A DNA stretch of 64,000 nt from Burkholderiales bacterium 8X (GCA_902506565.1 LR732703.1:1446525-1510524), one strand, 5' to 3'. Positions 1 to 9,597 are shown, counted from the first letter of the stretch. The notes: generated from the sequence alone by a model not told the origin. Translations and numbers: made by a program.

Positions 1-92
1 AAGCTCATGAGCGCATCGACGTCATGGCGGTTCCAGGCGTCGCTGAAGGCAGCCAGGGTTTGGACGGTCACGGGGGTGTGGGAGGCGGTCAC
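1..92 (-). CDS. NTF2-like (SnoaL-type) protein, N-terminal fragment
   Basis: Only about 30 codons are in the window; the gene runs off the left edge. A GTG at 92 with AGGA about nine bases upstream is the likely start. Residues 16-29 read FSDAWNRHDVDALM, the opening helix usual in NTF2-like/SnoaL small-molecule-binding proteins. It is divergent from tauR, with 135 bp between the two starts, so TauR may control it. Function cannot be assigned from the fragment. The family assignment rests on one helix and is only moderately safe. Confidence 0.5.
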   Translation of the reverse strand, partial: MTASHTPVTVQTLAAFSDAWNRHDVDALMS

Positions 93-227
93 TGAAAAGC
101 ATCCTTGGATTGAATGAGACAGAGCGTAGAAGCCGGGCCGGCTTTTCGAAAGTGCCAGATGCAAGGATTCGACCAAGCCAGTCGGCGGATCGCGCATCCT
201 CGGGGCTGCCGTAGACTTTGAAGCACC

Positions 228-1763
228 ATGTCGCTTGCGCGTTCGACCCAGTGGGCCCAGCTTTTCGCGTTGCCGGAGCAGCCCGGCCTGCCCTTGCAGG
301 GGCGCCTGCGCGCCGCCGTGGTGCAGGCGATCCTCGATGGCAGGCTGGGCGCCGGCGCACCGCTGCCGTCGTCCCGCGAGCTCGCGCAGCTGCTCGGGCT
401 GAGCCGCAACACGGTCACCTCGGCCTACCTGCAGCTGATGGACGAGGGCTTCCTGGAGGCGCGGCCGCGCAGCGGGGTGTTCGTGGCGGCCAATGCGCGG
501 CCGTTGACGGCGCTGGCTGCCGAACCGCTGGTCGGGCGCAGCGGCCATGCGGGGCAGCCGCCCGACTGGTCAGAACGGGTGCTGCGATCGCTCACCGCGC
601 ATCCCACGCTGTCCAAGCCGGACCAGTGGCGCGACTATCCCTATCCCTTCATCTACGGCACGCACGACCCGCAGCTCTTCCCGACCGAGGACTTTCGCGA
701 ATGCTGCGCCCGCAGCCTGGCGCGCTCGCAGCTGCCGCAGTGGACGCCCGACCTCGAGACCGATGACGTGCCGGAGCTGATCGAACAGATCCGGACCCGG
801 CTGCTGCCCAAGCGCGGCGTCTTTGCGCTCAAGGAAGAAATCCTGGTGACCCTCGGCGCGCAGCATGCCTATTACCTGCTGGCCGAGGCATTGTTCGACG
901 AAGGCACCCGGGTCGGGCTCGAGGAGCCCGGCCATCCGCATGCGCGCAACAGCTTCGCGCTGCGCCGGCCGCAGTGGGTCGAGGTCGCGGTGGACGACGA
1001 TGGCCTGGTGGTCGATGCCTTGCCGGCCGCCGACTACCTGTTCGTCACGCCCTCGCACCAGAGCCCGACCACCGCCACCCTGAGCCTGGAGCGGCGCCAG
1101 TGGCTCTTGCGCAAGGCCGAGCTTCAGGACTTCGTCATCATCGAGGACGACTACGAAGCCGAGAACCTGTACGAGGGCACGCCGATGCCCGCGCTCAAGA
1201 GCCTCGACAAGACCGGCCGCGTGATCTACGTCGGCTCGGTTTCCAAGAGCCTCTCGCCCGCGCTTCGGCTCGGCTTCATCGTGGCGCCGCGCGGCCTCAT
1301 CAAGGAGCTGCGGGCGATCCGGCATGCCATGGTCCGGCATCCGAGCGCCTTCCTCCAGCATGCCTATGCCTTGTTCCTGTCGCTCGGACATCACGAGTCC
1401 CATGCCCGCCGGGTCAATGCGGCGATGCAGGAGCGGCTTGGGCTCGCCGCGCAGGCGCTGCGCACGCACCTGCCGGACTTCGAGTTCAAGCTGCCGCAGG
1501 GCGGCGCCTCGATCTGGGTTCGTGCGCCGGCCTGGGTCGACGCCGGCGAGCTGGCGCTGATGGCGCGCAGCCACGGCGTGCTGATCGAGGCCGGCGACGT
1601 CTTCTTCGCGAAAGCGCCGTATCCGTGCCCGTACTTCCGCCTTCGGCTGTCGTCGATTCCCAGCTCGCAGATCCAGGCCGGCATCCGCGCCCTGGGGCAG
1701 GCGGTCGAGGAATTCGCGCTCGCCCGCGGCGAAGCGCGGCCTTCGACCACGCGCGCGCACTGA
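228..1763 (+). CDS. tauR: MocR/GntR-family regulator, likely TauR
   Basis: A 511-residue regulator with two parts. Residues about 20-90 form a GntR-type winged helix (LPSSRELAQLLGLSRNTVT is its recognition region), and the rest is a class I aminotransferase-like domain containing the usual PLP-lysine motif VGSVSKSLSPALRLGF. This is the MocR architecture. Known: TauR of alphaproteobacteria is a MocR protein that activates taurine genes with taurine and PLP. Inferred: because taurine-type ABC transporter genes start 289 bp downstream on the same strand, this is probably the local TauR. The ATG at 228 fits the normal MocR N-terminus. An alternative role in vitamin B6 control (PdxR) is less likely because no pdx genes are nearby. 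Confidence 0.8.
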   Translation: MSLARSTQWAQLFALPEQPGLPLQGRLRAAVVQAILDGRLGAGAPLPSSRELAQLLGLSRNTVTSAYLQLMDEGFLEARPRSGVFVAANARPLTALAAEPLVGRSGHAGQPPDWSERVLRSLTAHPTLSKPDQWRDYPYPFIYGTHDPQLFPTEDFRECCARSLARSQLPQWTPDLETDDVPELIEQIRTRLLPKRGVFALKEEILVTLGAQHAYYLLAEALFDEGTRVGLEEPGHPHARNSFALRRPQWVEVAVDDDGLVVDALPAADYLFVTPSHQSPTTATLSLERRQWLLRKAELQDFVIIEDDYEAENLYEGTPMPALKSLDKTGRVIYVGSVSKSLSPALRLGFIVAPRGLIKELRAIRHAMVRHPSAFLQHAYALFLSLGHHESHARRVNAAMQERLGLAAQALRTHLPDFEFKLPQGGASIWVRAPAWVDAGELALMARSHGVLIEAGDVFFAKAPYPCPYFRLRLSSIPSSQIQAGIRALGQAVEEFALARGEARPSTTRAH

Positions 1764-2052
1764 GGGCGCTCTGTGGGCGCCGGCGCCTGCACCGGCGTCG
1801 TGCGCGGCGTTCGGCCGTGCACCAGAACGAGGGTAAGTCCCGAGTCGCTGGCTCCATGCGCGTCCGGGCGCTGGCACTTCCGGGGCTGTGGCGATGGGTG
1901 CAAAGTCGCTGGGCATCGCGAGCGGTGCGGATCGTGCATGACGATAGAAGTTTTGCGTCGTTGCCCGGCTGCCCGCTTGCCCTGATAGTGCGATGTTGCC
2001 GATTTTTCGCAAGTCCGATCGTTCCGATTCCCAAACCTCGAGGAGAAACAAG

Positions 2053-3060
2053 ATGAACAGTTCCAAGCGTCTCACCCTGCAGTGCGCAGCTGCCCTGGCC
2101 GCGTCCGTGCTTTGCGGCGGTGCCTTCGCACAAGCCAAGGAGCTGACCTTCGCGCACCAGGACATGCTGGTGCCGCTGCGGCTGGTGATGGAATCGGGCG
2201 AGGTCGAGAAGGCCACCGGCTACAAGATCAACTGGCGCATGTTCTCCGGCGGCGGCGACGTGATCCGCGCCATGGCCTCGGGCGACGTGCAGATGGGCGA
2301 AACCGGCTCCAGCCCGCTCACCGCGGCCGCCAGCCAGGGCCAGGACATCAAGCTCTTCTGGATCTCGGCCGACATCGCCGATGCCGAGGCGCTGGTCGCC
2401 CGCAACGGCAGCAACATCAGCAGCATGAAGGACCTGGCCGGCAAGAAGGTCGCCACGCCGTTCGTCTCGACCGCGCACTACCAGCTGATGGCCGGCATGA
2501 AGATGGAAGGCGTCGACCCCAAGAGCGTCAACGTGATGAACATGCGCCCGCCCGAGATCGCCGCCGCCTGGGAGCGCGGCGACATCGACGCCACCTTCAT
2601 CTGGGACCCGGTGCTGTCGAAGATCAAGACCAACGGCAAGTCGATCGCGACCTCGGGCAGCATCGGCAAGAAGGGTGCGCCGACCTTCGAGGGCATCGTG
2701 GTCAACGCCAAGTGGGCCGCGGCCAACGAGCCGTTCATGATCGCCTTCGTCAAGGCGCTCAACCGCGCCAACGACGAGTACAAGGCCTCGGGCAAGAGCT
2801 GGACGCCCGATTCGCCGCAGACCAAGGCGATGGCCAAGTGGACCAAGGCCAATCCGGCGGATGTCGGCCCGGCGATGTCGCTCTACAGCTTTCCGACCAT
2901 GGCCGAACAGGTCTCGCCGGCCTGGCTGGGCGGCGGCGCCGCCAAGGCGATGGCGAATACCGCGGTGTTCCTCAAGGAGCAGGGCCGGGTGCAGGAGGTC
3001 AAGCCCGACTACAGCGCGTTCGTCACCACGACCTACGTGCAGAAGGCGATGGCCAAGTAA
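2053..3060 (+). CDS. tauA: Taurine ABC transporter substrate-binding protein
   Basis: A 335-residue periplasmic binding protein with a Sec signal peptide (charged MNSSKR, hydrophobic core, cleavage near GAFAQA at about residue 30). The mature part has the nitrate/sulfonate/taurine binding-protein pattern: [16 protein letters not shown] early, the [13 protein letters not shown] segment in the middle, and [16 protein letters not shown], which closely matches TauA proteins. The ATG at 2053 is chosen because AGGAGA lies ten bases upstream and the signal peptide starts there. It is the first gene of a co-directional run tauA-tauB-tauC and a second transporter. The 289 bp upstream contain no gene and are the likely place for TauR control. 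Confidence 0.85.
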   Translation: MNSSKRLTLQCAAALAASVLCGGAFAQAKELTFAHQDMLVPLRLVMESGEVEKATGYKINWRMFSGGGDVIRAMASGDVQMGETGSSPLTAAASQGQDIKLFWISADIADAEALVARNGSNISSMKDLAGKKVATPFVSTAHYQLMAGMKMEGVDPKSVNVMNMRPPEIAAAWERGDIDATFIWDPVLSKIKTNGKSIATSGSIGKKGAPTFEGIVVNAKWAAANEPFMIAFVKALNRANDEYKASGKSWTPDSPQTKAMAKWTKANPADVGPAMSLYSFPTMAEQVSPAWLGGGAAKAMANTAVFLKEQGRVQEVKPDYSAFVTTTYVQKAMAK

Positions 3061-3085
3061 TCGGTTCGCGACTGGAAGGCGCCTC

Positions 3086-3874
3086 ATGCCCACGCTCGAT
3101 ATCCGCGACCTCACGGTCAACTACGCCATCAAGGGCGGCACGCTGCAGGCGCTGGCCCCGGTCAACCTGACGATGCGCGACGGCGACTTCGTGGTCGCGC
3201 TGGGCGCCTCGGGCTGTGGCAAGACCACGCTGCTCAACAGCATCGCCGGCTTCCTGCCGCCTTCCACCGGCGAGATCCTGCTGGACGGCCAACCGGTGGT
3301 CGGCCCCGGCGCGGATCGGGGCGTGGTGTTCCAGAAGCACGCCTTGATGCCGTGGCTCAACGTGCGCGACAACGTGGCGCTCGGGCTGCGGCTTTCGGGC
3401 ATGCGCAAGTCCGAGCGCGATCGCATCGCCGAAGAAAAGCTCGGCCTGGTCGGGCTCACGCAGTACGCCGACCGAGCGGTGTACGAGCTTTCGGGCGGAA
3501 TGCAGCAGCGGGTCGGCATCGCCCGCGCCTTGGCCAGCGACCCGGCCCTGCTGCTGATGGACGAGCCGATGGGCGCGCTCGACGCCTTCACCCGCGAGCA
3601 GGTTCAAGAGATCCTGCTCAAGGCCTGGTCGAAGTCGAACAAGATGGTCTTCTTCATCACCCACTCGGTCGAAGAGGCGCTGTTCCTCGCGACCCGCCTG
3701 ATCGTGATGAGCCCGAGCCCCGGGCGCATCTCGCATGTCTATGACGAGGTGCCGTTCTCGCGGCAGTTCCTTTCGCACGGCGATTCGCGCAAGGTGAAGT
3801 CCGAACCCGAGTTCATCCGCATGCGCGAAGAAGTGCTGTCCATCATTCATCACCGCGAGGCTGCCCATGCCTGA
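3086..3874 (+). CDS. tauB: Taurine ABC transporter ATP-binding protein
   Basis: A 262-residue ABC ATPase of the nitrate/sulfonate/taurine importer type. Seen: Walker [10 protein letters not shown] at residues 40-48, signature [15 protein letters not shown], Walker B LLLMDEP followed by [10 protein letters not shown], and the H-loop in [14 protein letters not shown]. It energises uptake together with the TauC permease and TauA. The start at 3086 (MPTLDIRDL) gives the family length; tauA ends 25 bases before it and tauC begins within its last eight bases, so the three are translationally linked. Confidence 0.85.
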   Translation: MPTLDIRDLTVNYAIKGGTLQALAPVNLTMRDGDFVVALGASGCGKTTLLNSIAGFLPPSTGEILLDGQPVVGPGADRGVVFQKHALMPWLNVRDNVALGLRLSGMRKSERDRIAEEKLGLVGLTQYADRAVYELSGGMQQRVGIARALASDPALLLMDEPMGALDAFTREQVQEILLKAWSKSNKMVFFITHSVEEALFLATRLIVMSPSPGRISHVYDEVPFSRQFLSHGDSRKVKSEPEFIRMREEVLSIIHHREAAHA

Positions 3875-4760
3875 CGCCATCCTCCCCGTGGCGACGCCCG
3901 TCGCCGTCGCTCCGCCGCCGCCGACCCGCCCGGCCGCCGCACCCGCGCCCGCCGCCGGCGCCAAGCTCAAGACCAGCGCCTTCAAGGTGCCGGGCGAGGG
4001 CTCCAGCGTCGTGATCAGCGTGGTCACGGTGGGCGCCTTGTTCGTGCTGTGGTTCGTGCTGACCAACATCGGCCTCATCAAGCCGCTGTTCCTGCCGTCG
4101 CCGCAGGCGGTGTTCCAGCAGTTCTACGAGTACCTCACCGGGCAGGCCAACGACAAGCCGCTCTGGCAGCACTTCCTGGCGAGCATGTTCCGGGTGTTCT
4201 CGGCGTTTCTCCTGGCCTGCGTCACCGCGATACCGATCGGCATCGCGATGGGCATGAGCCGCTGGGCCCGCGGCATCTTCGATCCGCCGCTGGAGTTCTA
4301 CCGGCCGCTGCCGCCGCTCGCCTACTTGCCGCTCATCATCATCTGGTTCGGCATCGACGAACTGCCCAAGGTGCTGCTGATCTTCCTGAGCTGCTTCGCG
4401 CCGCTGGCGCTCGCCGCACGCTCTGGCATGCGCAGCGCCTCGCAGGAGCAGATCAACGCGGCCTATTCGATGGGCGCGAGCTACATGCAGGTGATCCGCC
4501 ACGTGATCCTGCCGTCGGCCCTGCCGGACATCCTGGTCGGCATGCGCATCGCGATCGGCTTCGGCTGGACCACGTTGGTCGCCGCCGAAATGGTCGCGGC
4601 CAACATGGGCCTCGGCCAGATGGTGCTGAACGCCTCCAATTTCCTGCGCACGGACATCGTGATCATGGGCATCATCGTGATCGGCGTGGTGGCCTACCTG
4701 TTCGACCTGCTGATGCGCTGGCTGGAGCGCCGGCTGGTGCCCTGGAAAGGCCGCATGTAG
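3867..4760 (+). CDS. tauC: Taurine ABC transporter permease
   Basis: A 297-residue inner-membrane permease of the BPD_transp_1 family. An alanine/proline-rich cytosolic head (residues 1-45) is followed by about six membrane helices. The coupling region [20 protein letters not shown] corresponds to the EAA loop that docks on the ATPase. The start ATG overlaps the end of tauB by eight bases. The hydrophilic head is longer than in Escherichia coli TauC but is common in high-GC betaproteobacteria. A 58-base gap separates it from the second transporter set. Confidence 0.85.
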   Translation: MPDAILPVATPVAVAPPPPTRPAAAPAPAAGAKLKTSAFKVPGEGSSVVISVVTVGALFVLWFVLTNIGLIKPLFLPSPQAVFQQFYEYLTGQANDKPLWQHFLASMFRVFSAFLLACVTAIPIGIAMGMSRWARGIFDPPLEFYRPLPPLAYLPLIIIWFGIDELPKVLLIFLSCFAPLALAARSGMRSASQEQINAAYSMGASYMQVIRHVILPSALPDILVGMRIAIGFGWTTLVAAEMVAANMGLGQMVLNASNFLRTDIVIMGIIVIGVVAYLFDLLMRWLERRLVPWKGRM

Positions 4761-4818
4761 CACCACCCGCGGCGCCGAATCGAGTCGAGCCGTCCTCATC
4801 CTTCCTTCGAAAGTCATC

Positions 4819-5856
4819 ATGAAACTGAACCTGTCGCGCCGCCATTTCAACCTCACGGCCGCCCAGATGGTGGTCGGAACGATCGGAGGCGGTTCGCTGC
4901 TTTCCGGCGCGCAGGCGCAAGGTCAACGCCAGGTCAACCTCGGCACGTTCGGCAGCATCGACGTGCAGAACTACATCCGCGCCAAGAACGCGATGTCGCA
5001 GACTTTCGGCGCCGGCACCAAGGTCGACTTCGTGACGGTGCGGGCCGGTTCCGAGGTGATATCGGCCATCGCCGGCAACAGCCTCGACATGTGCAACCTG
5101 GGTTCGAGCCCCATGGTGGTGGGCTATGCCAACGGCGTGAAGGCGTCGCTGGTCTACGTCTACAAGAACATCATCGACAGCGAGGCGCTGGTGGTGCAGA
5201 ACAGCGCCAACATCAAGAAGGTGGCCGACCTCAAGGGCAAGCGGCTGGGCCTGCCCTTCAACACCTCGGTGCATTTCGCGGCGCTGGCCATGCTCAAGAA
5301 CGCCGGGCTCGGCTTGTCCGACGTGCAACTGATCAACATGCGCGCCGACACCATCGCCTCGGCCTGGACCCGGCGCGAGATCGACGCGAGCTACATCTGG
5401 GTGCCGGTGATCCCGAAGTTGGTCGAGGATGCAGGCACGATCCTCTTCAAGACCGGCGACTTGAACGCCACCGGTCTGGTGATGTTCGACGCCTTCCTGG
5501 TGCGGGACGACTTCAAGACCAAGAACCCCGACCTGGTGCTCGCCTTCCTGAAGGACTTCGAGCAGATCGCCACCACCTTCAAGCAGAACCCGAAGGAAGT
5601 GGTCGACACCATGACCAAGTTCCTCGGTGTCGACGAAGCGGCCGTGATGCGATCGCTCAACACCTTCTATCCGGTGCCGGCCAAGGAGCAGCTCACCGCC
5701 AAGTGGCTGGGCAAGCCGGGCGACAAGGATTCGGCCGTGGTCAAGACGCTGCAGGTGCAGGCCGAGTTCCTGAAGGAAACCAATCAGATCAACGCGATTC
5801 CGAAGGACATGAACGGCCTCATCGACAGCAGCTTCGTCGCGAAGCTGGCTGCCTGA
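4819..5856 (+). CDS. Second TauA-like substrate-binding protein, Tat-type signal
   Basis: A 345-residue binding protein related to TauA/SsuA. The N-terminus contains SRRHFNLTA, a good twin-arginine motif, then a weakly hydrophobic stretch ending in GAQAQG, suggesting Tat rather than Sec export. Conserved parts include SLDMCNLGSSPMVVGY and AWTRREIDASYIWVPV, the latter equivalent to the TauA ligand-binding segment. It is followed four bases later by its ATPase gene. Substrate is inferred to be a taurine-like sulfonate because the pair of transporters sits in one run, but it is clearly diverged from the first TauA and may bind another compound. Confidence 0.8.
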   Translation: MKLNLSRRHFNLTAAQMVVGTIGGGSLLSGAQAQGQRQVNLGTFGSIDVQNYIRAKNAMSQTFGAGTKVDFVTVRAGSEVISAIAGNSLDMCNLGSSPMVVGYANGVKASLVYVYKNIIDSEALVVQNSANIKKVADLKGKRLGLPFNTSVHFAALAMLKNAGLGLSDVQLINMRADTIASAWTRREIDASYIWVPVIPKLVEDAGTILFKTGDLNATGLVMFDAFLVRDDFKTKNPDLVLAFLKDFEQIATTFKQNPKEVVDTMTKFLGVDEAAVMRSLNTFYPVPAKEQLTAKWLGKPGDKDSAVVKTLQVQAEFLKETNQINAIPKDMNGLIDSSFVAKLAA

Positions 5857-5860
5857 CCGG

Positions 5861-6697
5861 ATGCAGGAAACATCTTCGCGGCCATCATCCGCGGGTGGCG
5901 CCACGGCGCCGGCCAAGGCGCGCTTCGAGGCGGTCTCGAAGCGCTTCGGCACCGGCGACGACGCGGTGCAGGCGCTGGAGCCGATCACGCTCGACATCGC
6001 GCAGAACGGCTTCGTCTGCCTGGTGGGGCCTTCGGGTTGCGGCAAGAGCACCTTGCTCAACATCCTGGCGGGTTTCGAGACCGCGACCAGCGGCCGCGTG
6101 CTGATGGACGGCCAGCCGGTGAAGGGCCCGGACGCCCGGCGCGGCGTGGTGTTCCAGCAGGGTGCGCTCTTCACCTGGATGAGCGTCGAGGACAACGTCG
6201 CCTTCGGGCCGCTCGCGGTCGGCCGGTCGCGTGCCGAGGCGATGAAGGTCGCGGCGCACTTCCTCGACATGGTCGGGCTCACCGCCTTCGCCAAGCGTTA
6301 TCCGTACGAGCTTTCGGGCGGCATGCAGCAACGGGTCGGCATCGCGCGCGCCCTGGCCAACGACCCCGAGATCCTGCTGATGGACGAGCCCTTCGCGGCA
6401 CTCGATGCGCAGACCCGCGAACTGCTGCAGGAGGAAATCCGTCGCATCTGGCAGGAGACCCGCAAGACCGTGCTGTGGATCACCCACAGCATCGAGGAGG
6501 CCTTGTTCCTGGCGACCGACATCGTGGTGATGTCGGCACGGCCCGGTCGCATCAAGGCGCGGTTCCGGCCCGAGTTCGCGACCAGCAACGATCCGGCGGT
6601 GGTCGCCAGCGCCGAATTCGTCCGCATGAAGGCCGAAATCTTCGGGCTGCTGCGCGAAGAGGCGATCGCGGCGCAACGCCAGGAGGATCGGCTGTGA
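5861..6697 (+). CDS. Second TauB-like ABC transporter ATPase
   Basis: A 278-residue ABC ATPase. Walker A GPSGCGKST lies at about residues 56-64, the signature [15 protein letters not shown] and Walker B LLMDEPFAALDAQTRE follow, and the H-loop is in WITHSIEEALFLA. It resembles the first ATPase in the run but has a longer N-terminus (MQETSSRPSS onward) and is not a recent copy. Four bases separate it from the preceding binding protein and four bases overlap the following permease (GTGA), so these form one transport unit. Confidence 0.82.
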   Translation: MQETSSRPSSAGGATAPAKARFEAVSKRFGTGDDAVQALEPITLDIAQNGFVCLVGPSGCGKSTLLNILAGFETATSGRVLMDGQPVKGPDARRGVVFQQGALFTWMSVEDNVAFGPLAVGRSRAEAMKVAAHFLDMVGLTAFAKRYPYELSGGMQQRVGIARALANDPEILLMDEPFAALDAQTRELLQEEIRRIWQETRKTVLWITHSIEEALFLATDIVVMSARPGRIKARFRPEFATSNDPAVVASAEFVRMKAEIFGLLREEAIAAQRQEDRL

Positions 6698-7497
6698 AGA
6701 ACCCCTCCGGCTCGTCTCCCAGGTCGCGCTGGATCAACCTGGCTTCCTTTGCCGGCTTGCTGCTGTTCTGGGTGCTGGTGACCGCGCCGATCGTCGGCGG
6801 CAAGCCGCTGGTGGCACCGCTCTTCCTGCCGTCGCCGCTCTCGGTGTTCGACACCTTGCTGATGCTGCTCAAGAATGGCTACCAGGGCAAGACGCTCGGC
6901 TACCACCTGGGCATCAGCCTCTTTCGGTTCGGGCTTGCCTTCGGCCTCACGGTGCTGGTCGCGGTGCCGCTCGGGCTCTGGATGGGCATGAACGAAACCG
7001 TGAAGGCGGTGCTCGATCCGCCGATCGAGATCTCGCGGCCGATGCCCAAGCTGGCGCTCTTGCCGCTTCTGATCATCTGGTTCGGCATCGGCGAGGTCTC
7101 GAAGGTGGTGATCATCGCGCTGGCGCTGTTCCCGATTCTGTCGATCAGTGCGATGCAGGCGGTGCGCGGCGTGGGCCGGCGCAAGGTGCAGGCCGCGATG
7201 GCGCTGGGCGCATCGCGCACCATGATCTTCCGGAGGGTGATCTTTCCGGCGAGCCTGCCGGGCATCTTCACCAGCATCCGGGTGAGCATCGGCTTGGGCG
7301 TCACGATGCTGGTCGGCGCCGAGATGATCGCCACCAGCGCGGGCATCGCCTACATGGCGATGTCGGCCTCGGATTTCCTCCTGACCAACGTCGTGATCGT
7401 CGGCGCGCTGATCATGGCGTTCCTGGGCTATGCGCTCGACCTGCTGGCCCGGGCGCTCGAAAACCGCATCGTCCATTGGGGCGGCAAGGAAGGATGA
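6694..7497 (+). CDS. Second TauC-like ABC transporter permease
   Basis: A 267-residue permease with about six membrane helices. The GTG at 6694 overlaps the TGA of the ATPase gene, and AGGAGG lies about nine bases upstream, which decides the start. The coupling loop is AAMALGASRTMIFRRVIFPA, followed by SLPGIFTSIRVSIG, matching TauC/SsuC permeases. It completes a second importer; the PLP-enzyme gene starts four bases after its stop, which ties the transported substrate to that enzyme. Confidence 0.82.
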   Translation: MKNPSGSSPRSRWINLASFAGLLLFWVLVTAPIVGGKPLVAPLFLPSPLSVFDTLLMLLKNGYQGKTLGYHLGISLFRFGLAFGLTVLVAVPLGLWMGMNETVKAVLDPPIEISRPMPKLALLPLLIIWFGIGEVSKVVIIALALFPILSISAMQAVRGVGRRKVQAAMALGASRTMIFRRVIFPASLPGIFTSIRVSIGLGVTMLVGAEMIATSAGIAYMAMSASDFLLTNVVIVGALIMAFLGYALDLLARALENRIVHWGGKEG

Positions 7498-7501
7498 AGC
7501 G

Positions 7502-8734
7502 ATGACCCGATTGCCGATCGAAGGCACGCCCTGGGCCGAGCTCGAGCCCGAGCTCCGGGCCGCCGGCGAGAACGACGTGGCCTGGCGGGATGGCCGCTCG
7601 CCGGCCTTCGTACACTTCGCGGGCGACGATGTGCTGGAGGTCGCCAAGAAGGCGTACCTCATGTACTTTTCCGAGAACGGCCTCGGCCTGCGCGCCTTCC
7701 ACAGCCTCGCCCGCTTCGAGTCTGAAGTCGTCGCGATGGGGCTCGGGCTGCTTCATGGCGGCGAGGGCTCGCGCGGCGCGATGACCACCGGCGGCACCGA
7801 AAGCATCTTCCTGGCGGTCAAGGCCGCACGGGACCATGCGCGGGCGGCGAACAGGGGCGGAGCAGGAGTGCCGCAGATCGTGCTGCCGTATAGCGCGCAC
7901 CCGGCCTTCGACAAGGCGGCGTACTTCCTGGGGCTCGAAACCGTGCGGGTGCCGCTCGCAGCCGACTTCAAGGCCAACCCGGCCGCCATGGCGGCGGCGA
8001 TCACGCCGAGCACGGTGATGGTGGTGGGCTCGGCGCCCGCCTATCCGCACGGCGTGATGGATCCGATCGCGGCCATCGCTGCGCATGCCGCGTCGGCAGG
8101 CGTCTGGATGCATGTCGACGCCTGCGTCGGCGGCTATTTCGCGCCCTTCGCGCAGAAGCTCGGCCGCGAGGTGGAGGCCTTCGACTTCTCGGTGCCGGGC
8201 GTTCGTTCGATCTCGGCCGACCTGCACAAGTACGGCTACGCGGCCAAGGGCGCCTCGACGCTTTTCTTCGCGGACCCGGAGTCCTTTTCGCACATGGCCT
8301 GGAAGTTCGACAACTGGCCGCGCGGCCAGTACATGACCAACACGCTGGTCGGCACCCGTGCCGGCGGCGCCATCGCCTCGGCTTGGGCCGTCATGAACTA
8401 CCTGGGCGAGGAAGGCTACCTTCGCATCACCGAGCGGGTGCTGGCCACCCGGCAGGCGATCGAGGACGGCGTGTCGCGGCTCGGCATGCACACCCTGGGG
8501 CGGCCGGAACTCTCAATCGTCGCCTTCGGCTCGGAGCGGCACGACATCGGCGCCGTCGGCCAGGGTCTGCAGAAGCGAGGCTGGCTGACGGGCTACGTCA
8601 CCGACCCGCCGGGCATCCACCTGATGCTCAACCTGACGCACGAGCCGGTGGTGGGCCGCTATCTCGAAGACATGGCTGCCGCCGTGGCCGAGGCAGGGTC
8701 TGGTCCTGCCGCGAAGTTGCAGGCCGTCTATTGA
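7502..8734 (+). CDS. PLP-dependent lyase/decarboxylase, sphingosine-1-phosphate-lyase-like
   Basis: A 410-residue fold-type I PLP enzyme of the group II decarboxylase superfamily. Seen: TTGGTESIFLAVKAAR (phosphate-binding turn), HVDACVGGYFAPF (the Asp that pairs with the pyridine nitrogen) and SADLHKYGYAAKG, where Lys243 should form the Schiff base. The HKYGYAxKG form is characteristic of sphingosine-1-phosphate lyase relatives rather than classical glutamate decarboxylases. It lies four bases after a TauC-like permease. Inferred: it acts on an amino compound imported by that transporter, possibly decarboxylating or cleaving an amino-sulfonate such as cysteate. The true substrate cannot be read from sequence. 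Confidence 0.75.
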   Translation: MTRLPIEGTPWAELEPELRAAGENDVAWRDGRSPAFVHFAGDDVLEVAKKAYLMYFSENGLGLRAFHSLARFESEVVAMGLGLLHGGEGSRGAMTTGGTESIFLAVKAARDHARAANRGGAGVPQIVLPYSAHPAFDKAAYFLGLETVRVPLAADFKANPAAMAAAITPSTVMVVGSAPAYPHGVMDPIAAIAAHAASAGVWMHVDACVGGYFAPFAQKLGREVEAFDFSVPGVRSISADLHKYGYAAKGASTLFFADPESFSHMAWKFDNWPRGQYMTNTLVGTRAGGAIASAWAVMNYLGEEGYLRITERVLATRQAIEDGVSRLGMHTLGRPELSIVAFGSERHDIGAVGQGLQKRGWLTGYVTDPPGIHLMLNLTHEPVVGRYLEDMAAAVAEAGSGPAAKLQAVY

Positions 8735-8784
8735 CCCGTGGCCGCCGGCGCCGCCCCGCGGAGCCGAGCCCGCATCGCCAGCGG

Positions 8785-9597
8785 TCAGGCCAGAAGCCCC
8801 ATCAGGCTGCTGACCGGAACATCCTGGTTCGCTGCCTGGGTCGCGACTTCGAGCACCGCCCGCGCATGCACCTTGTCATGCGCGCGCTGCAGCCACGGAA
8901 CGACATCGCCATTGCGCATCATCGAGAGCTCGCATTCGTAGAAGCGCATCAGTTCGGTTGCGGTGCTGTGCGACAAGAAGAGCTTCATGTCGGCCTCGGC
9001 AATCGCCAGGTAGCCTTCGAGCACCTGTTTGACATGCAGGTGATGCAAGCCGCTCGCGCGCAAATTCATGCCAGAGCGGAACAGGGCCTCGGCGGTCATG
9101 GCGGTGGAGTAGGCGAGCCTGCCGCCGGTTCGCAGCAGCGCCTCGCTCTGGGTGATGCGGGCGATATAGCCGGCCAGGTTGTGGCCGCGGTGCCGGGGAT
9201 GAACCCAGCCGGCGCCGATATAGCCGAACAGGGCGCGCGGCCGCAGCCGCGGACCGACGCTGGACAACCAGCCTTCCTTCTTCTTCTTGCTCTTGTAGAG
9301 CGCGCCGCCGGCATAGGCCTCGCCGATGGTGCGGGTTTCCCAGCCGTTCTGCATGGTGCGGAATCCGCTCAGCGCCACCGGCGCGGTACCGTCGTCGAAG
9401 CAGACCCAGAAGTTGCCGGCCTGGACCTCGCGCGGGTTGTCGAGCACGAAGGGCAATTGCACGTAGCCGGTGCCGGTCGCCGCCTCGTAGGTCTTGAGGA
9501 GCATCGAAAGATCGTTGCCGAAACTGACGTTGAGGCCGGTGTCTTCCAGACGCTGGATCAATTCGGCCTGGTATTCCTCCAATTCCGGCAACTGCAT
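8785..9597 (-). CDS. GNAT-like protein of unknown function
   Basis: A 270-residue soluble protein without signal peptide. Two parts suggest a GNAT acyltransferase fold: the strand pair WVCFDDGTAPVALSGF, and GAGWVHPRHRGHNLAGYIAR, which resembles the strand plus R-x-x-G-x-A/G acyl-CoA pyrophosphate loop of GNAT motif A. The C-terminal 80 residues are helical and unassigned. AAAGGA sits about seven bases before the ATG. It is divergent from another possible GNAT-fold gene across an A+T-rich 322-bp gap and convergent with the PLP-enzyme gene. The fold is inferred from motif shape only; acyl-homoserine-lactone synthases share this fold but their signature residues were not recognised. Confidence 0.55.
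   Translation of the reverse strand: MQLPELEEYQAELIQRLEDTGLNVSFGNDLSMLLKTYEAATGTGYVQLPFVLDNPREVQAGNFWVCFDDGTAPVALSGFRTMQNGWETRTIGEAYAGGALYKSKKKKEGWLSSVGPRLRPRALFGYIGAGWVHPRHRGHNLAGYIARITQSEALLRTGGRLAYSTAMTAEALFRSGMNLRASGLHHLHVKQVLEGYLAIAEADMKLFLSHSTATELMRFYECELSMMRNGDVVPWLQRAHDKVHARAVLEVATQAANQDVPVSSLMGLLA

Noticed and set aside
101..168. ATCCTTG and CAAGGAT as a TauR operator pair
   Set aside because: The half-sites are 54 bp apart and MocR/TauR sites are usually short direct repeats; the match may be chance.
570..2216. Long open frame on the minus strand opposite tauR and tauA
   Set aside because: It is a by-product of high third-position GC in the plus-strand genes; the protein is Arg/Gly/His-rich with no domain, and both plus-strand genes have clear motifs.
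1486..3120. Minus-strand open frame of 544 codons opposite tauA
   Set aside because: No ribosome site or domain; tauA on the other strand has a signal peptide and family motifs.
2053..7497. Recent tandem duplication of the tauABC genes
   Set aside because: The two sets are the same family but differ strongly in signal peptide, N-termini and sequence, and are better seen as separate transporters.
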